Source: Prosthecobacter sp. (GTDB lineage: Bacteria > Verrucomicrobiota > Verrucomicrobiia > Verrucomicrobiales > Verrucomicrobiaceae). From it: 58,350 bases of DNA. The stretch is taken from positions 1-58,350 of the forward strand of contig NZ_JAQSEA010000091.1 in the NCBI RefSeq assembly GCF_029946185.1, in the 5' to 3' direction. The translations under genes and the position numbers were made by a program. The notes below the pieces were generated by a model. That model ran no database searches and was not told the DNA's origin. It saw only the letters and a program-made list of their open reading frames with translations. Shown here piece by piece: positions 26,652-33,386 of the stretch (its first letter is position 1; every line of letters starts with the position of its first letter).

Positions 26652-26676
26652 GCGGCGTCTGGATCACAGACGCCGC
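26652..26676 (-). terminator. Terminator of the Cys-rich lipoprotein gene
   Basis: A perfect 10-bp inverted repeat (GCGGCGTCTG and CAGACGCCGC with loop GATCA) lies between two convergent genes. On the minus strand it is followed by TTTGTTGTT, so it fits termination of the lipoprotein transcript; on the plus strand there is no T run, but the stem could still act in both directions. Confidence 0.7.
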
Positions 26677-26700
26677 CCTTGGGGTATGCCACGCTCCAGC

Positions 26701-27030
26701 TTAGTGGGTCGAGCAATGATGCAGGGTGCCGCCGCAGCTCTTGCAGGTGTGTGTAGGCAGTTCACCCTTCTTGCCCCAGGCGACGAGCTTGGTCTCGCAA
26801 TCCGGGCAGCTCATATGGCTGGAGGAGTGCAGGGTGACGATGCCTTTGTCTCCAGGAGCCGAGGTGACCGAGGGGGATTTAAACGTGACGGTGTGGCACT
26901 TGCTGCAGGTCACCGCGCTGGTAGGGCAGCAGCTGGCGTGTTTGGCAGTGGTGGCCTGACAGGAGACGAGAGCCAATGAGCTGACGGCCATGATGCCGGT
27001 GATGATGGATTTGATGAGTTTCTTTTTCAT
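26701..27030 (-). CDS. Cys/His-rich lipoprotein, probable metal-binding
   Basis: 109 residues from the ATG at 27030; the frame upstream is open but unrelated. A lipoprotein signal ends in LVSC, with lipid-carrying Cys24. The mature protein is packed with thiols: SCC (33-35), CSKC (42-45), CPDC, and a C-terminal HTCKSCGGTLHHCSTH. The pattern of CxxC pairs suggests zinc-ribbon-like or soft-metal (Cu, Zn, Cd) binding at the membrane. I recognise no named family. A motif identical in layout to those upstream of copA and the sigma operon lies at 27079-27102, so it is likely in the same metal regulon. A terminator follows at 26652-26676. Confidence 0.75.
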   Translation of the reverse strand: MKKKLIKSIITGIMAVSSLALVSCQATTAKHASCCPTSAVTCSKCHTVTFKSPSVTSAPGDKGIVTLHSSSHMSCPDCETKLVAWGKKGELPTHTCKSCGGTLHHCSTH

Positions 27031-27078
27031 GATGTGGGTTGTGTTGAGAGTTGAAGAAGCATCTGCTTCAACCAGACA

Positions 27079-27102
27079 AACCCCGGTGCTTTGGCAAACC
27101 CT
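27079..27102 (-). promoter_or_regulatory. Candidate ECF-sigma promoter of the Cys-rich lipoprotein gene
   Basis: Reading the minus strand, AGGGTTT (27102-27096), 11 bp, then GGGGTT (27084-27079). The same two boxes at the same spacing occur before the anti-sigma/sensor/sigma operon and before copA. The predicted leader to the ATG at 27030 is about 40 nt. Confidence 0.6.
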
Positions 27103-27142
27103 TGTAGGCCACAAGGCATGCACACTGCATGACAAGGCAGAG

Positions 27143-27715
27143 TCAGTCCGCCTGCGAACCACCGAGCGCGGCGCGCAAAATCTGGCGCGCGCGATAGATG
27201 CGCGTTTCCACTGCTTTGGACGTGCAGCCCACGGCGGCGGCGATCTCTGCGTAGCTCATGTCTTGGTAAGTGAAAAGCAGCATGGCCTCGCGCAAATCCT
27301 CGGGCAGGGCGGCGAGAGCGGCTTCGACGCGCTGCATCTTTTCACTGCGTTCCATTTGCTCATCCGGGCCGGGCTGTGGTTCCACACTCTCGGGAACATG
27401 ATCGTCTTCGTTATCGCGAGATACCGTGGGGTGCCGCTGGTTCCAGCGCGCATGATTGCGGGCGAGATTGGAGGCGATGCGGAAAAGATAGGTCGGAAAC
27501 GGCGCTGTGGGGCGGTAGCGCGCACGGCTCTGAAACAGCTTCACAAAAGTTTCCTGAGTGAGATCGACAGCCGTGGCGGCATTGCCGGTCATGCGCAGGA
27601 GAAACGCGGCCACCTTGTCCTTCCAGCGATGCATGAGATCGTTCAGCGCCAGATCATCGTCAGCAGCGAGTCGCTGCATTGCGGCTATGTCGGCGTCGGG
27701 AGGCGTGTCAGGCAT
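27143..27715 (-). CDS. ECF-type RNA polymerase sigma factor of a metal-sensing operon
   Basis: 190 residues. Region 2 (about 25-90) has AVDLTQETFVKLFQ and FPTYLFRIASNLARN. Region 4 (about 125-180) has LPEDLREAMLLFTYQDMSYAEIAAA and ETRIYRARQILR, with the helix-turn-helix of sigma-70 family group 4. It is the last gene of a three-gene minus-strand operon, 9 bp after the CnrX-like sensor. The order anti-sigma, sensor, sigma is that of cnrY-cnrX-cnrH in Cupriavidus. It probably directs transcription from the shared AGGGTTT-N11-GGKGTT motif, including its own operon. Confidence 0.92.
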   Translation of the reverse strand: MPDTPPDADIAAMQRLAADDDLALNDLMHRWKDKVAAFLLRMTGNAATAVDLTQETFVKLFQSRARYRPTAPFPTYLFRIASNLARNHARWNQRHPTVSRDNEDDHVPESVEPQPGPDEQMERSEKMQRVEAALAALPEDLREAMLLFTYQDMSYAEIAAAVGCTSKAVETRIYRARQILRAALGGSQAD

Positions 27716-27724
27716 GCGGGTGGT

Positions 27725-28219
27725 TCAGTGGGACGCATGGTCTGCAGCCGCCCGTGAGTGATCTGGCCCCAGCACATGGGGCAGAACGATCTTCAAGTAA
27801 TAGTCCGCTTGCGCAGGTGCCATGCAGGCGGCGGTTTCATAGACATGCTGCAGCATCGCCTGCTGGCACTCGAGAGTGAGATCGGCCCGTGCGCACATGA
27901 GTGTCACCACATCCCCCGACACCGTGCGGCTGCGCGAGGAGGACTCCATCAGCGCCTGATCAGAATGATGTACGCGCATGCACAGCTCCGCACATTTTGG
28001 CTGATAGGCCAGATGCAGAGCCTGCACTTTGGCAAACTGCTCGCCGGTGAGATGCAACGATTGTCGCAGCCATGCGAGTTCGGGCAGCAGGCTGTCGTGT
28101 TCGACCGGCATTGGTGTCGTGTTTGCACAGTCGCATGGTTTCAGTATCTGCTGCGAGCCAAAGAACATGCCCACTCCGAGCATGACGGCGACGAGTAGGA
28201 TGATCAGGCCGAGTTTCAT
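27725..28219 (-). CDS. CnrX-like periplasmic metal sensor, membrane-anchored
   Basis: 164 residues. One N-terminal membrane segment (about 3-22) is followed by a helical periplasmic domain of the CnrX/heavy-metal-sensor class: SLHLTGEQFAKVQALH (about 54-69), then YQPKCAELC (Cys76, Cys80) and LECQQAMLQHVYE. Potential ligands include Cys29, Cys31, Cys76, Cys80, Cys109, Cys118, Cys132 and several His. In CnrX, metal binding in the periplasm triggers release of the sigma factor held by CnrY. The many Cys residues differ from the His/Met/Glu site of CnrX and suggest a thiophilic ion such as Cu(I) (inference). It overlaps the anti-sigma gene by 4 bp. Confidence 0.75.
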   Translation of the reverse strand: MKLGLIILLVAVMLGVGMFFGSQQILKPCDCANTTPMPVEHDSLLPELAWLRQSLHLTGEQFAKVQALHLAYQPKCAELCMRVHHSDQALMESSSRSRTVSGDVVTLMCARADLTLECQQAMLQHVYETAACMAPAQADYYLKIVLPHVLGPDHSRAAADHASH

Positions 28220-28530
28220 TGCTGCACCTCGCGCAGAAAGGGATTGATCGATTCGGCATAGGCCAGCTCACCCTGTGTGTGGAAGGTCTCGCGGTGTTTG
28301 ATCCAGCCGAAGCCGCCGCCCAGCAGCATGCAGACGGAAATGGTGGCCAAAGCAGGTGCCGGCCGTGCCAGTGTTCCAAGCCATGATTGCCAGGCCTGCG
28401 AAAGCGCAGCACTGAGCGAGGGTGGGGCGTCAGTCTCGATACGCGCCCAGACCTCCCGTGTGAAGGAGCCGGGCAACGAAATAGGCGCGGGAGATTCGCG
28501 CAGGAGCTGGTGCAGTTGATCGTCGTTCAT
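28216..28530 (-). CDS. Putative transmembrane anti-sigma factor (CnrY-like position)
   Basis: 104 residues from the ATG at 28530; a second candidate start at 28554 would give a nearly leaderless message. The N-terminal 65 residues are cytoplasmic (DDQLHQLLRESPAPISLP then SFTREVWARIE). There is one transmembrane helix at about 65-80 (TISVCMLLGGGFGW) and a short periplasmic tail. Length and topology fit CnrY-type anti-sigma factors, which hold an ECF factor at the membrane. It is the first gene of the operon with the sensor and sigma genes. The role is inferred from position and topology, not from a strong family signature. Confidence 0.65.
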   Translation of the reverse strand: MNDDQLHQLLRESPAPISLPGSFTREVWARIETDAPPSLSAALSQAWQSWLGTLARPAPALATISVCMLLGGGFGWIKHRETFHTQGELAYAESINPFLREVQQ

Positions 28531-28559
28531 GGGATCAGGAGGATAATGTACCATGAAGT

Positions 28560-28583
28560 AACACCACCGTGCGCTCAAACCCT
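28560..28583 (-). promoter_or_regulatory. Candidate autoregulated ECF-sigma promoter of the metal-sensor operon
   Basis: On the minus strand, AGGGTTT (28583-28577), 11 bp, then GGTGTT (28565-28560). It has the same boxes and spacing as the elements before the lipoprotein gene and copA. It lies 29 bp before the ATG at 28530. Confidence 0.6.
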
Positions 28584-28635
28584 TGCGGAAACTATGCGGA
28601 TTTTGGCGCTGATTGCGGGATGATGAGATTTGTCG

Positions 28636-28659
28636 AGGGTTTCGATGAGCCACGGTGTT
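28636..28659 (+). promoter_or_regulatory. Candidate ECF-sigma promoter of the multicopper oxidase gene
   Basis: AGGGTTT (28636-28642), 11 bp, then GGTGTT (28654-28659). It matches the element of the divergent sigma operon in both boxes and in spacing. It ends 11 bp before the copA ATG, so the transcript would be almost leaderless; no ribosome-binding site is visible there. Confidence 0.6.
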
Positions 28660-28670
28660 TGACGTCTTGA

Positions 28671-30731
28671 ATGAACCCCCGTTCTCTCATACTCGCCTGC
28701 CTCAGTCTGATGACTGGCGCTTTGCCGTCGCCTTTGGTTGCGGCCACGGTGGAGTATGATCTGGAGATCGCGGAGCAGGTGCTGTCTCCTGCTGGCAAGC
28801 CGGTGAAAGCGCTGACCATCAATGGCACGATGCCCGGGCCCACGCTGCGATTCCGTGTAGGGGACACAGCGGTGATCCGTGTGCACAACCGGCTGAAGCA
28901 TGAGGAAACCTCCACTCACTGGCACGGGCTGTTGCTGCCGAATGAGCAGGATGGCGTGCCCTACGTGACCACGCCGCCGATCAAAGCTGGACAGACGCAC
29001 ACCTTCACCTTCCCACTGCGGCATGCGGGCACCTACTGGTTTCATTCGCACACTGGATTGCAGGAGCAGCGCGGCGTGCTGGGCAGCATCGTGGTGCTGC
29101 CACATGGAGGCGAAGCCGAGCATGCGGATGTGGACCAGGTGATGGTGCTCTCCGACTGGACGAATGAGAACCCGCACGAAGTGCTGCGCAGTCTCAAGCG
29201 TGGCACGAACTGGTATCCAGTGAAGAAAGGTACGGCGCAGAGCATCGTGGGGGCCATGCAAAAGGGCATGCTCAAGGATTACCTCGCCCGCGAGCGCTCA
29301 CGCATGCCGCCGATGGACATCTCGGACGTGGCGTATGATGCGTTTCTCATCAATGGCCTGCGCCAATTTGACGTTCCAGCGAAAGCAGGCCAGACGGTGC
29401 GCCTGCGCTTCATCAATGCCGGTGCAGCCACGTATTTCTATCTGGAGTCCGCGACGGGGCCGCTGACTATTGTCGCGGCAGATGGCACGCCGGTGCAGCC
29501 GGTAAAAGTGCAGCGGCTGCTGATGGGCATCGCAGAAACGTATGACGTCCTCCTGACCGTGCCAGCGAATGGACGATGGGAACTCCGCGCCACAGCGCAG
29601 GACGGTTCCGGTCGAAGCAGCGCTTTTTTTGGCAGTGGCACTGAGCATCCCGCGCCGGACGTGCCCAAACCAAATCTCTACAGCATGGATGACATGCTCA
29701 TGGCTGCGCTGAATGACATGGATGCCGACAGCACCGAGCCAGCGCCAGCGCGGCCCATGGCTCCCTATCGCAAGCTTCGCTCCGTGAAACCCACCACTCT
29801 GCCTGCAGGCTTGCCTGTTCGCGAAATGAAGCTGCGCCTCACCGGAGACATGCAGCGCTACATCTGGTCATTCAATGACAAGACCATCGATGAAGACGGC
29901 GTCATCCCGGTGAAGCGCGGCGAAATTCTTCGCATGGAACTCGTGAACGACACGATGATGCATCACCCCATCCATCTGCACGGGCATTTTTTCCGCCTGC
30001 TCAATGGGCAGGGCGCATGGTCGCCGCTGAAGCACACCGTTGATGTGCCGCCCATGGGACGCCGCACCATCGAGTTTGAGGCCAATGAGCAGGGCGACTG
30101 GATGTTCCACTGCCACATCCTCTATCACATGATGGAGGGTATGGCCCGCATCGTCAGTTATCAGAAGGCGCTGCCAATGGGCGGGGCTTCGCCCCATCTC
30201 ATGTCGCACATGCCTGCCATGGGTGAGCACGCCATGCCCATGCTCTACCCATTTGCTGACTTCAATGTGCTCTCCCAGCTCTCCGACGGCACCGCCACGC
30301 TGATGAGCGGTCGCAATGCTCTGCGTGTGCCATGGGAAATCGGCTGGCAACAAACCAACGGCAAAACCGAATACGAAATCGATCTCCTCTACGAGCGCTA
30401 TTTCAATCCCAACTTCGGCGCGTTCACCGGCGCACGCCTCACCAACATCTCCGGTGCCGAAAATCGTGCGATCGCGGGCTTCTGGTATCGGCTGCCCTAT
30501 CTGGTCGTGTTCACCGCGAATGTTGGCAGCACCGGCGATTTCCGCTTCAACATCGGCAAGACCTTTCAAATCACTCCGCGCTTCAGCGTCAATGCGCGTG
30601 CGCAGTATGACACGCAGCAGATATGGGAGCTCGCCTTCGGCGCGGAATACATGCTCACCAAGCGTCTGTCCCTCTCCACCGCCTACCATACTGATTATGG
30701 TTTTGGTGCCGGCCTCGGCTTCAGATTTTAA
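28671..30731 (+). CDS. copA: CopA-type multicopper oxidase fused to a CopB-like outer-membrane beta-barrel
   Basis: 686 residues with a Sec-type signal peptide ending near residue 25. The oxidase part has all copper clusters: THWHGLLLP near residue 83, TYWFHSHTGLQ near 125, HHPIHLHGHFF near 431, and HCHILYHMMEGM near 481 with Cys, His and the axial Met. This is the CopA/PcoA layout, although those usually carry Tat signals and longer Met-rich repeats; here there is only a short Met/Asp stretch near 340. The last 170 residues (about 515-686) are a predicted transmembrane beta-barrel (WEIGWQQTNGKTEYEIDLLY through AYHTDYGFGAGLGFRF) that resembles the C-terminal part of CopB. It probably oxidises periplasmic Cu(I). 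The two CX3C proteins follow immediately. Confidence 0.85.
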   Translation: MNPRSLILACLSLMTGALPSPLVAATVEYDLEIAEQVLSPAGKPVKALTINGTMPGPTLRFRVGDTAVIRVHNRLKHEETSTHWHGLLLPNEQDGVPYVTTPPIKAGQTHTFTFPLRHAGTYWFHSHTGLQEQRGVLGSIVVLPHGGEAEHADVDQVMVLSDWTNENPHEVLRSLKRGTNWYPVKKGTAQSIVGAMQKGMLKDYLARERSRMPPMDISDVAYDAFLINGLRQFDVPAKAGQTVRLRFINAGAATYFYLESATGPLTIVAADGTPVQPVKVQRLLMGIAETYDVLLTVPANGRWELRATAQDGSGRSSAFFGSGTEHPAPDVPKPNLYSMDDMLMAALNDMDADSTEPAPARPMAPYRKLRSVKPTTLPAGLPVREMKLRLTGDMQRYIWSFNDKTIDEDGVIPVKRGEILRMELVNDTMMHHPIHLHGHFFRLLNGQGAWSPLKHTVDVPPMGRRTIEFEANEQGDWMFHCHILYHMMEGMARIVSYQKALPMGGASPHLMSHMPAMGEHAMPMLYPFADFNVLSQLSDGTATLMSGRNALRVPWEIGWQQTNGKTEYEIDLLYERYFNPNFGAFTGARLTNISGAENRAIAGFWYRLPYLVVFTANVGSTGDFRFNIGKTFQITPRFSVNARAQYDTQQIWELAFGAEYMLTKRLSLSTAYHTDYGFGAGLGFRF

Positions 30732-30743
30732 CCAAACCCACCC

Positions 30744-30977
30744 ATGAAAACCAAACTCGCAATCCTACTGTTACTCACCTCATTCAGCCTTCAGGCTGCC
30801 ACGGGAACGAAGCCTTATCCTCTCAAGACCTGCCTCGTCAGCGGCAACACACTCGGATCCATGGGCGATCCTGTCACGAAGGTCTATGCCGGTCAGGAGA
30901 TCAAATTCTGCTGCAAGCCCTGCGTGAAAAAATTTGAAGCCAATCAGCCCAAATATCTGTCTAAACTTCCCCGTTAA
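30744..30977 (+). CDS. Small secreted CX3C (TRASH/YHS-like) metal-binding protein, copy 1
   Basis: 77 residues with a signal peptide (MKTKLAILLLLTSFSLQA). The mature domain has TCLVSGNTLGSMGDPVTKV and FCCKPCVKKFE. Cys30 and the Cys56-x3-Cys60 pair reproduce the TRASH-type arrangement of a Cys followed about 25 residues later by CxxxC, with an extra Cys57. Such domains bind copper or other soft metals. It lies 12 bp after copA and 20 bp before a paralogue and is likely in the copA operon. A periplasmic metallochaperone or buffer role is inferred. Confidence 0.75.
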   Translation: MKTKLAILLLLTSFSLQAATGTKPYPLKTCLVSGNTLGSMGDPVTKVYAGQEIKFCCKPCVKKFEANQPKYLSKLPR

Positions 30978-30997
30978 ATCACCCACTGCCCACCCTT

Positions 30998-31264
30998 ATG
31001 AAAGCCATTCTTGCTCTCCTCCTCGTTACCGCTGTTTGCAGCGTCAGTTTCCTGCATGCCGCCCCTGAAGGCATTCCCGCCGCCTACCCGCTCAAAACCT
31101 GCGCCGTCTCCGGCGAAGCTTTCGGCGGTGAAATGGGCAAGCCGGTCAAAGTCACTCACGAAGGCACGGACGTTTATCTCTGCTGCAAATCCTGCCTCAA
31201 GGACTTCAAAGCGGATCCCGCCAAGTATGTGAAGATGGTCAAAGACGCCGCTGCCAAAAAGTAA
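30998..31264 (+). CDS. Small secreted CX3C (TRASH/YHS-like) metal-binding protein, copy 2
   Basis: 88 residues with a signal peptide ending near residue 22. It is a tandem paralogue of the preceding gene: TCAVSGEAFGGEMGKPVKV and LCCKSCLKDFKADPAKY, with Cys35, Cys62, Cys63 and Cys66 in the same arrangement. The tail is Lys-rich. The order copA, copy 1, copy 2 suggests one copper-handling operon; it converges on a glycosyltransferase gene with an 11-bp gap. Confidence 0.75.
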   Translation: MKAILALLLVTAVCSVSFLHAAPEGIPAAYPLKTCAVSGEAFGGEMGKPVKVTHEGTDVYLCCKSCLKDFKADPAKYVKMVKDAAAKK

Positions 31265-31275
31265 GCGCCATTACC

Positions 31276-32295
31276 TCAGGCCAGTCTCTGGCATACCCAT
31301 TCGCCGATGCCGCGTGCGTCCTGATCGGTCACGCTTGCATCGCGCTGGCATTCCTCAGCACTGAATTCGCTCCGCGTCGCGATGCGTCCGCCTTTCCAGA
31401 CGTGAACGCCGGACGGATACGGACCGACTTTGCGAGGATCGCTCCAAGTATGGATGCCGAGTGTCTGCGGATTGACCGCAGCGGCGATGTGCATGGGGCC
31501 GCTGTCCACACTGATGCAGAACTTCGCCCGACGCATGATCCAGATCAGCTCCGGCAGGGAGGTGCGCTGACTCCAGTCGTGAATATGGCTGCCTGTTGGG
31601 CGAGTCGTATCAGCCGTCATGCCAACGAGGACGACCGGATGCGGAGCCAGGGCATCGCACAGGGCCTGCAAGGCGGAATTCGAGAGGGATTTGCCCTCGC
31701 CACGCGACCAGGGATGCACGGCGATGAAATTTTGCAGCGCGTCCGGCCAGCCGGTGGGGGCTGCACCAGGGGTGAGTTCAAAGGAGTTGTCGTCCGGCTC
31801 GATCTCGATGCCCAAGGCGCGCGGAAGTTCGAGATAACGGTCCACGGCATGGGCACCGGCATTCACGGGCACCGTGTGATTGTAAAAAAGGCGGGAGCCT
31901 TCACGCGCATCCGAAAGTCCGATGACGGTTTGGGAGCCACGCCAGCTGCTGACCACTCCGCTGCGCAGCAGACCTTGGAAATCGAGCACGATCTCGGGTT
32001 CCTCACGCGGCAGCGTCATCCAGGTGCGCCGCCAGTTCCAGAAGCGCAGCAGACCGGCGAGACCGCGAAAAGTTTTGCGCGGGAAGGGGATCACCTCGTC
32101 GAGCAGTGGGCTGCCCTGCAGAATCGGTGTCCATTCGGTGTTGGCGAGCCAGCGGATTTTTAGATGAGGATGCGCGACACGCAGCGCTTTTACGGCAGGC
32201 AGCGCGTGGACGATATCTCCCAATGAACTGGGTTTGACGATGAGCGCGGAGCGGAAATCACGCAGGCTGGGAAGCTGGCGCGTGGCGGCGCTCAT
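31276..32295 (-). CDS. Glycosyltransferase family 9 (heptosyltransferase-like)
   Basis: 339 residues. GT9 features are IVKPSSLGDIVHALPAVKAL at the N-terminus, WLANTEWTPIL, a central IAVHPWSRGEGKSLS, and the donor-binding CISVDSGPMHIAAAVNPQTLGI near residue 270. These enzymes transfer heptose from ADP-heptose to the lipopolysaccharide core at the inner membrane; the closest pattern is heptosyltransferase I. Its start overlaps the stop of the metallophosphoesterase gene by 4 bp, so the pair forms an operon on the minus strand. Confidence 0.87.
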   Translation of the reverse strand: MSAATRQLPSLRDFRSALIVKPSSLGDIVHALPAVKALRVAHPHLKIRWLANTEWTPILQGSPLLDEVIPFPRKTFRGLAGLLRFWNWRRTWMTLPREEPEIVLDFQGLLRSGVVSSWRGSQTVIGLSDAREGSRLFYNHTVPVNAGAHAVDRYLELPRALGIEIEPDDNSFELTPGAAPTGWPDALQNFIAVHPWSRGEGKSLSNSALQALCDALAPHPVVLVGMTADTTRPTGSHIHDWSQRTSLPELIWIMRRAKFCISVDSGPMHIAAAVNPQTLGIHTWSDPRKVGPYPSGVHVWKGGRIATRSEFSAEECQRDASVTDQDARGIGEWVCQRLA

Positions 32296-33014
32296 TTGCC
32301 CAAGGCAAGGCGGTCGGCCAGCAGAGATGGCAGACCAGCGGCGCGGATTTTACCCTGCGCGGTTTCGATGTCGTATTCCAGTCGGCGGATCGAGATCGTC
32401 TGCTCCTGCACGTCGTAAATGGCATAGGAGGCCCGCCAGTCGCCATCGCGCGGCTGCCCGACGCTGCCGACATTGACGAAGTATTTCACACCGCGCTGAA
32501 GGGCTAGGTCTGTGCCACGGGCGGCACGCACGGCATCGTCTTTTTCAAAGATGCGCGGTACATGCGTGTGGCCGTAGAAGCAGACCTGGGTGAACTGGTA
32601 GCTGAAGCTGGCCATCGCATCAAAACGATTGGTCACGTAACCCCAGTTGCCGGGGGAATCGAGCGTGGCATGGACGATGGTGAAGTCGCGCACCTGGCGT
32701 ACCAGTTTCAGATCCCGCAGCCATTGGCGCTGCTCCGTGCTGAGCTGTTCGCGCGTCCATAGCAAGGCGTTCTGGGCCAGAGGGTTCAATTCTTCGAGTG
32801 AACTCTCGCAGGCGGCGCCTTCATCGTGGTTGCCGCGTACGACGGGACAGCCGAGATCCTGTACGGTCTGCAGGCATTCTACCGGATTGGCCGCATAGCC
32901 AACGATGTCGCCGAGGCAGACGTGATTGGAACAACCCTGTTCCTGAGCATCCCACAGAACGGTCTGCAGGGCTTCAAGATTGGCGTGGATGTCTCCGAAA
33001 ATGGCAAATTTCAT
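32292..33014 (-). CDS. Metallophosphoesterase (YfcE/calcineurin-like)
   Basis: 240 residues. Dimetal motifs are FAIFGDIHANLEAL at the N-terminus, CLGDIVGYAANP near residue 33, VVRGNHDEGAA near residue 58, VHATLDSPGNW and CFYGHTHVPRI near residue 148. The length and GDIHAN/GHTH pattern fit cytoplasmic YfcE-like or diadenosine-polyphosphatase-like enzymes. It is the first gene of the operon with the GT9 gene. A strong minus-strand terminator lies about 120 bp upstream of its start, so it needs its own promoter downstream of that terminator or is controlled by read-through. Confidence 0.87.
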   Translation of the reverse strand: MKFAIFGDIHANLEALQTVLWDAQEQGCSNHVCLGDIVGYAANPVECLQTVQDLGCPVVRGNHDEGAACESSLEELNPLAQNALLWTREQLSTEQRQWLRDLKLVRQVRDFTIVHATLDSPGNWGYVTNRFDAMASFSYQFTQVCFYGHTHVPRIFEKDDAVRAARGTDLALQRGVKYFVNVGSVGQPRDGDWRASYAIYDVQEQTISIRRLEYDIETAQGKIRAAGLPSLLADRLALGK

Positions 33015-33123
33015 CGTCTAAGGTTGGCGGCGATTGCTGCACCTTCGGGACATGCGCAGGGAAATCAAGCATTTCGGTATCAGAAACATTCCAGTGCCAC
33101 ACGCCTTGGCCCGTCGTTTGTTT

Positions 33124-33250
33124 CGAAAAAAAGCAAACGGGGCGGATCACACGATCCGCCCCGTTGCTTGATAGAGTCCAACAGCCAGAAGGAACCACTA
33201 TTTGAAAGTTTTGACTGAACCGCTTTCGGTTCGTTGTATGGCTGTATTCT
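33124..33250 (-). ncRNA. Candidate small RNA or terminated leader
   Basis: In the 372-bp gap between divergent genes, the minus strand holds an outer 7-bp stem (33239-33245 with 33181-33187, ACAGCCA/TGGCTGT), an inner 6-bp hairpin (33217-33232, GAACCG/CGGTTC, loop of 4) and then a strong terminator at 33136-33165 with seven T residues. No coding frame is believable. It could be a small RNA of about 120 nt or a terminated leader of the metallophosphoesterase operon. I recognise no known RNA family. The remainder of the gap holds only possible promoters. Confidence 0.4.
33136..33165 (-). terminator. Strong Rho-independent terminator within an intergenic region
   Basis: A perfect 13-bp stem (AACGGGGCGGATC and complement) with a 4-nt loop is followed, on the minus strand, by a short GC spacer and TTTTTTT. 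No annotated minus-strand gene ends here, which points to a non-coding transcript. Confidence 0.75.
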
Positions 33251-33386
33251 CCCACAGATCGAAAACGATGCGTCAGGCGCACGTAAATGAGTTGTAAGAA
33301 AGATGTCAGATTGCCTGACCTCCCTCAAATGGCATGACCAGCCAGTTTGATTTAGCCTTTGTCCGCACCCATTGTATGAAATGCCT

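Noticed and set aside
33015-33386. SRP RNA, 6S RNA or tRNA in the structured gap
   Set aside because: The conserved SRP GGAAG-type loop, tRNA T-loop GTTCRANNC and 6S bubble architecture are not present; only a generic structured transcript is supported.
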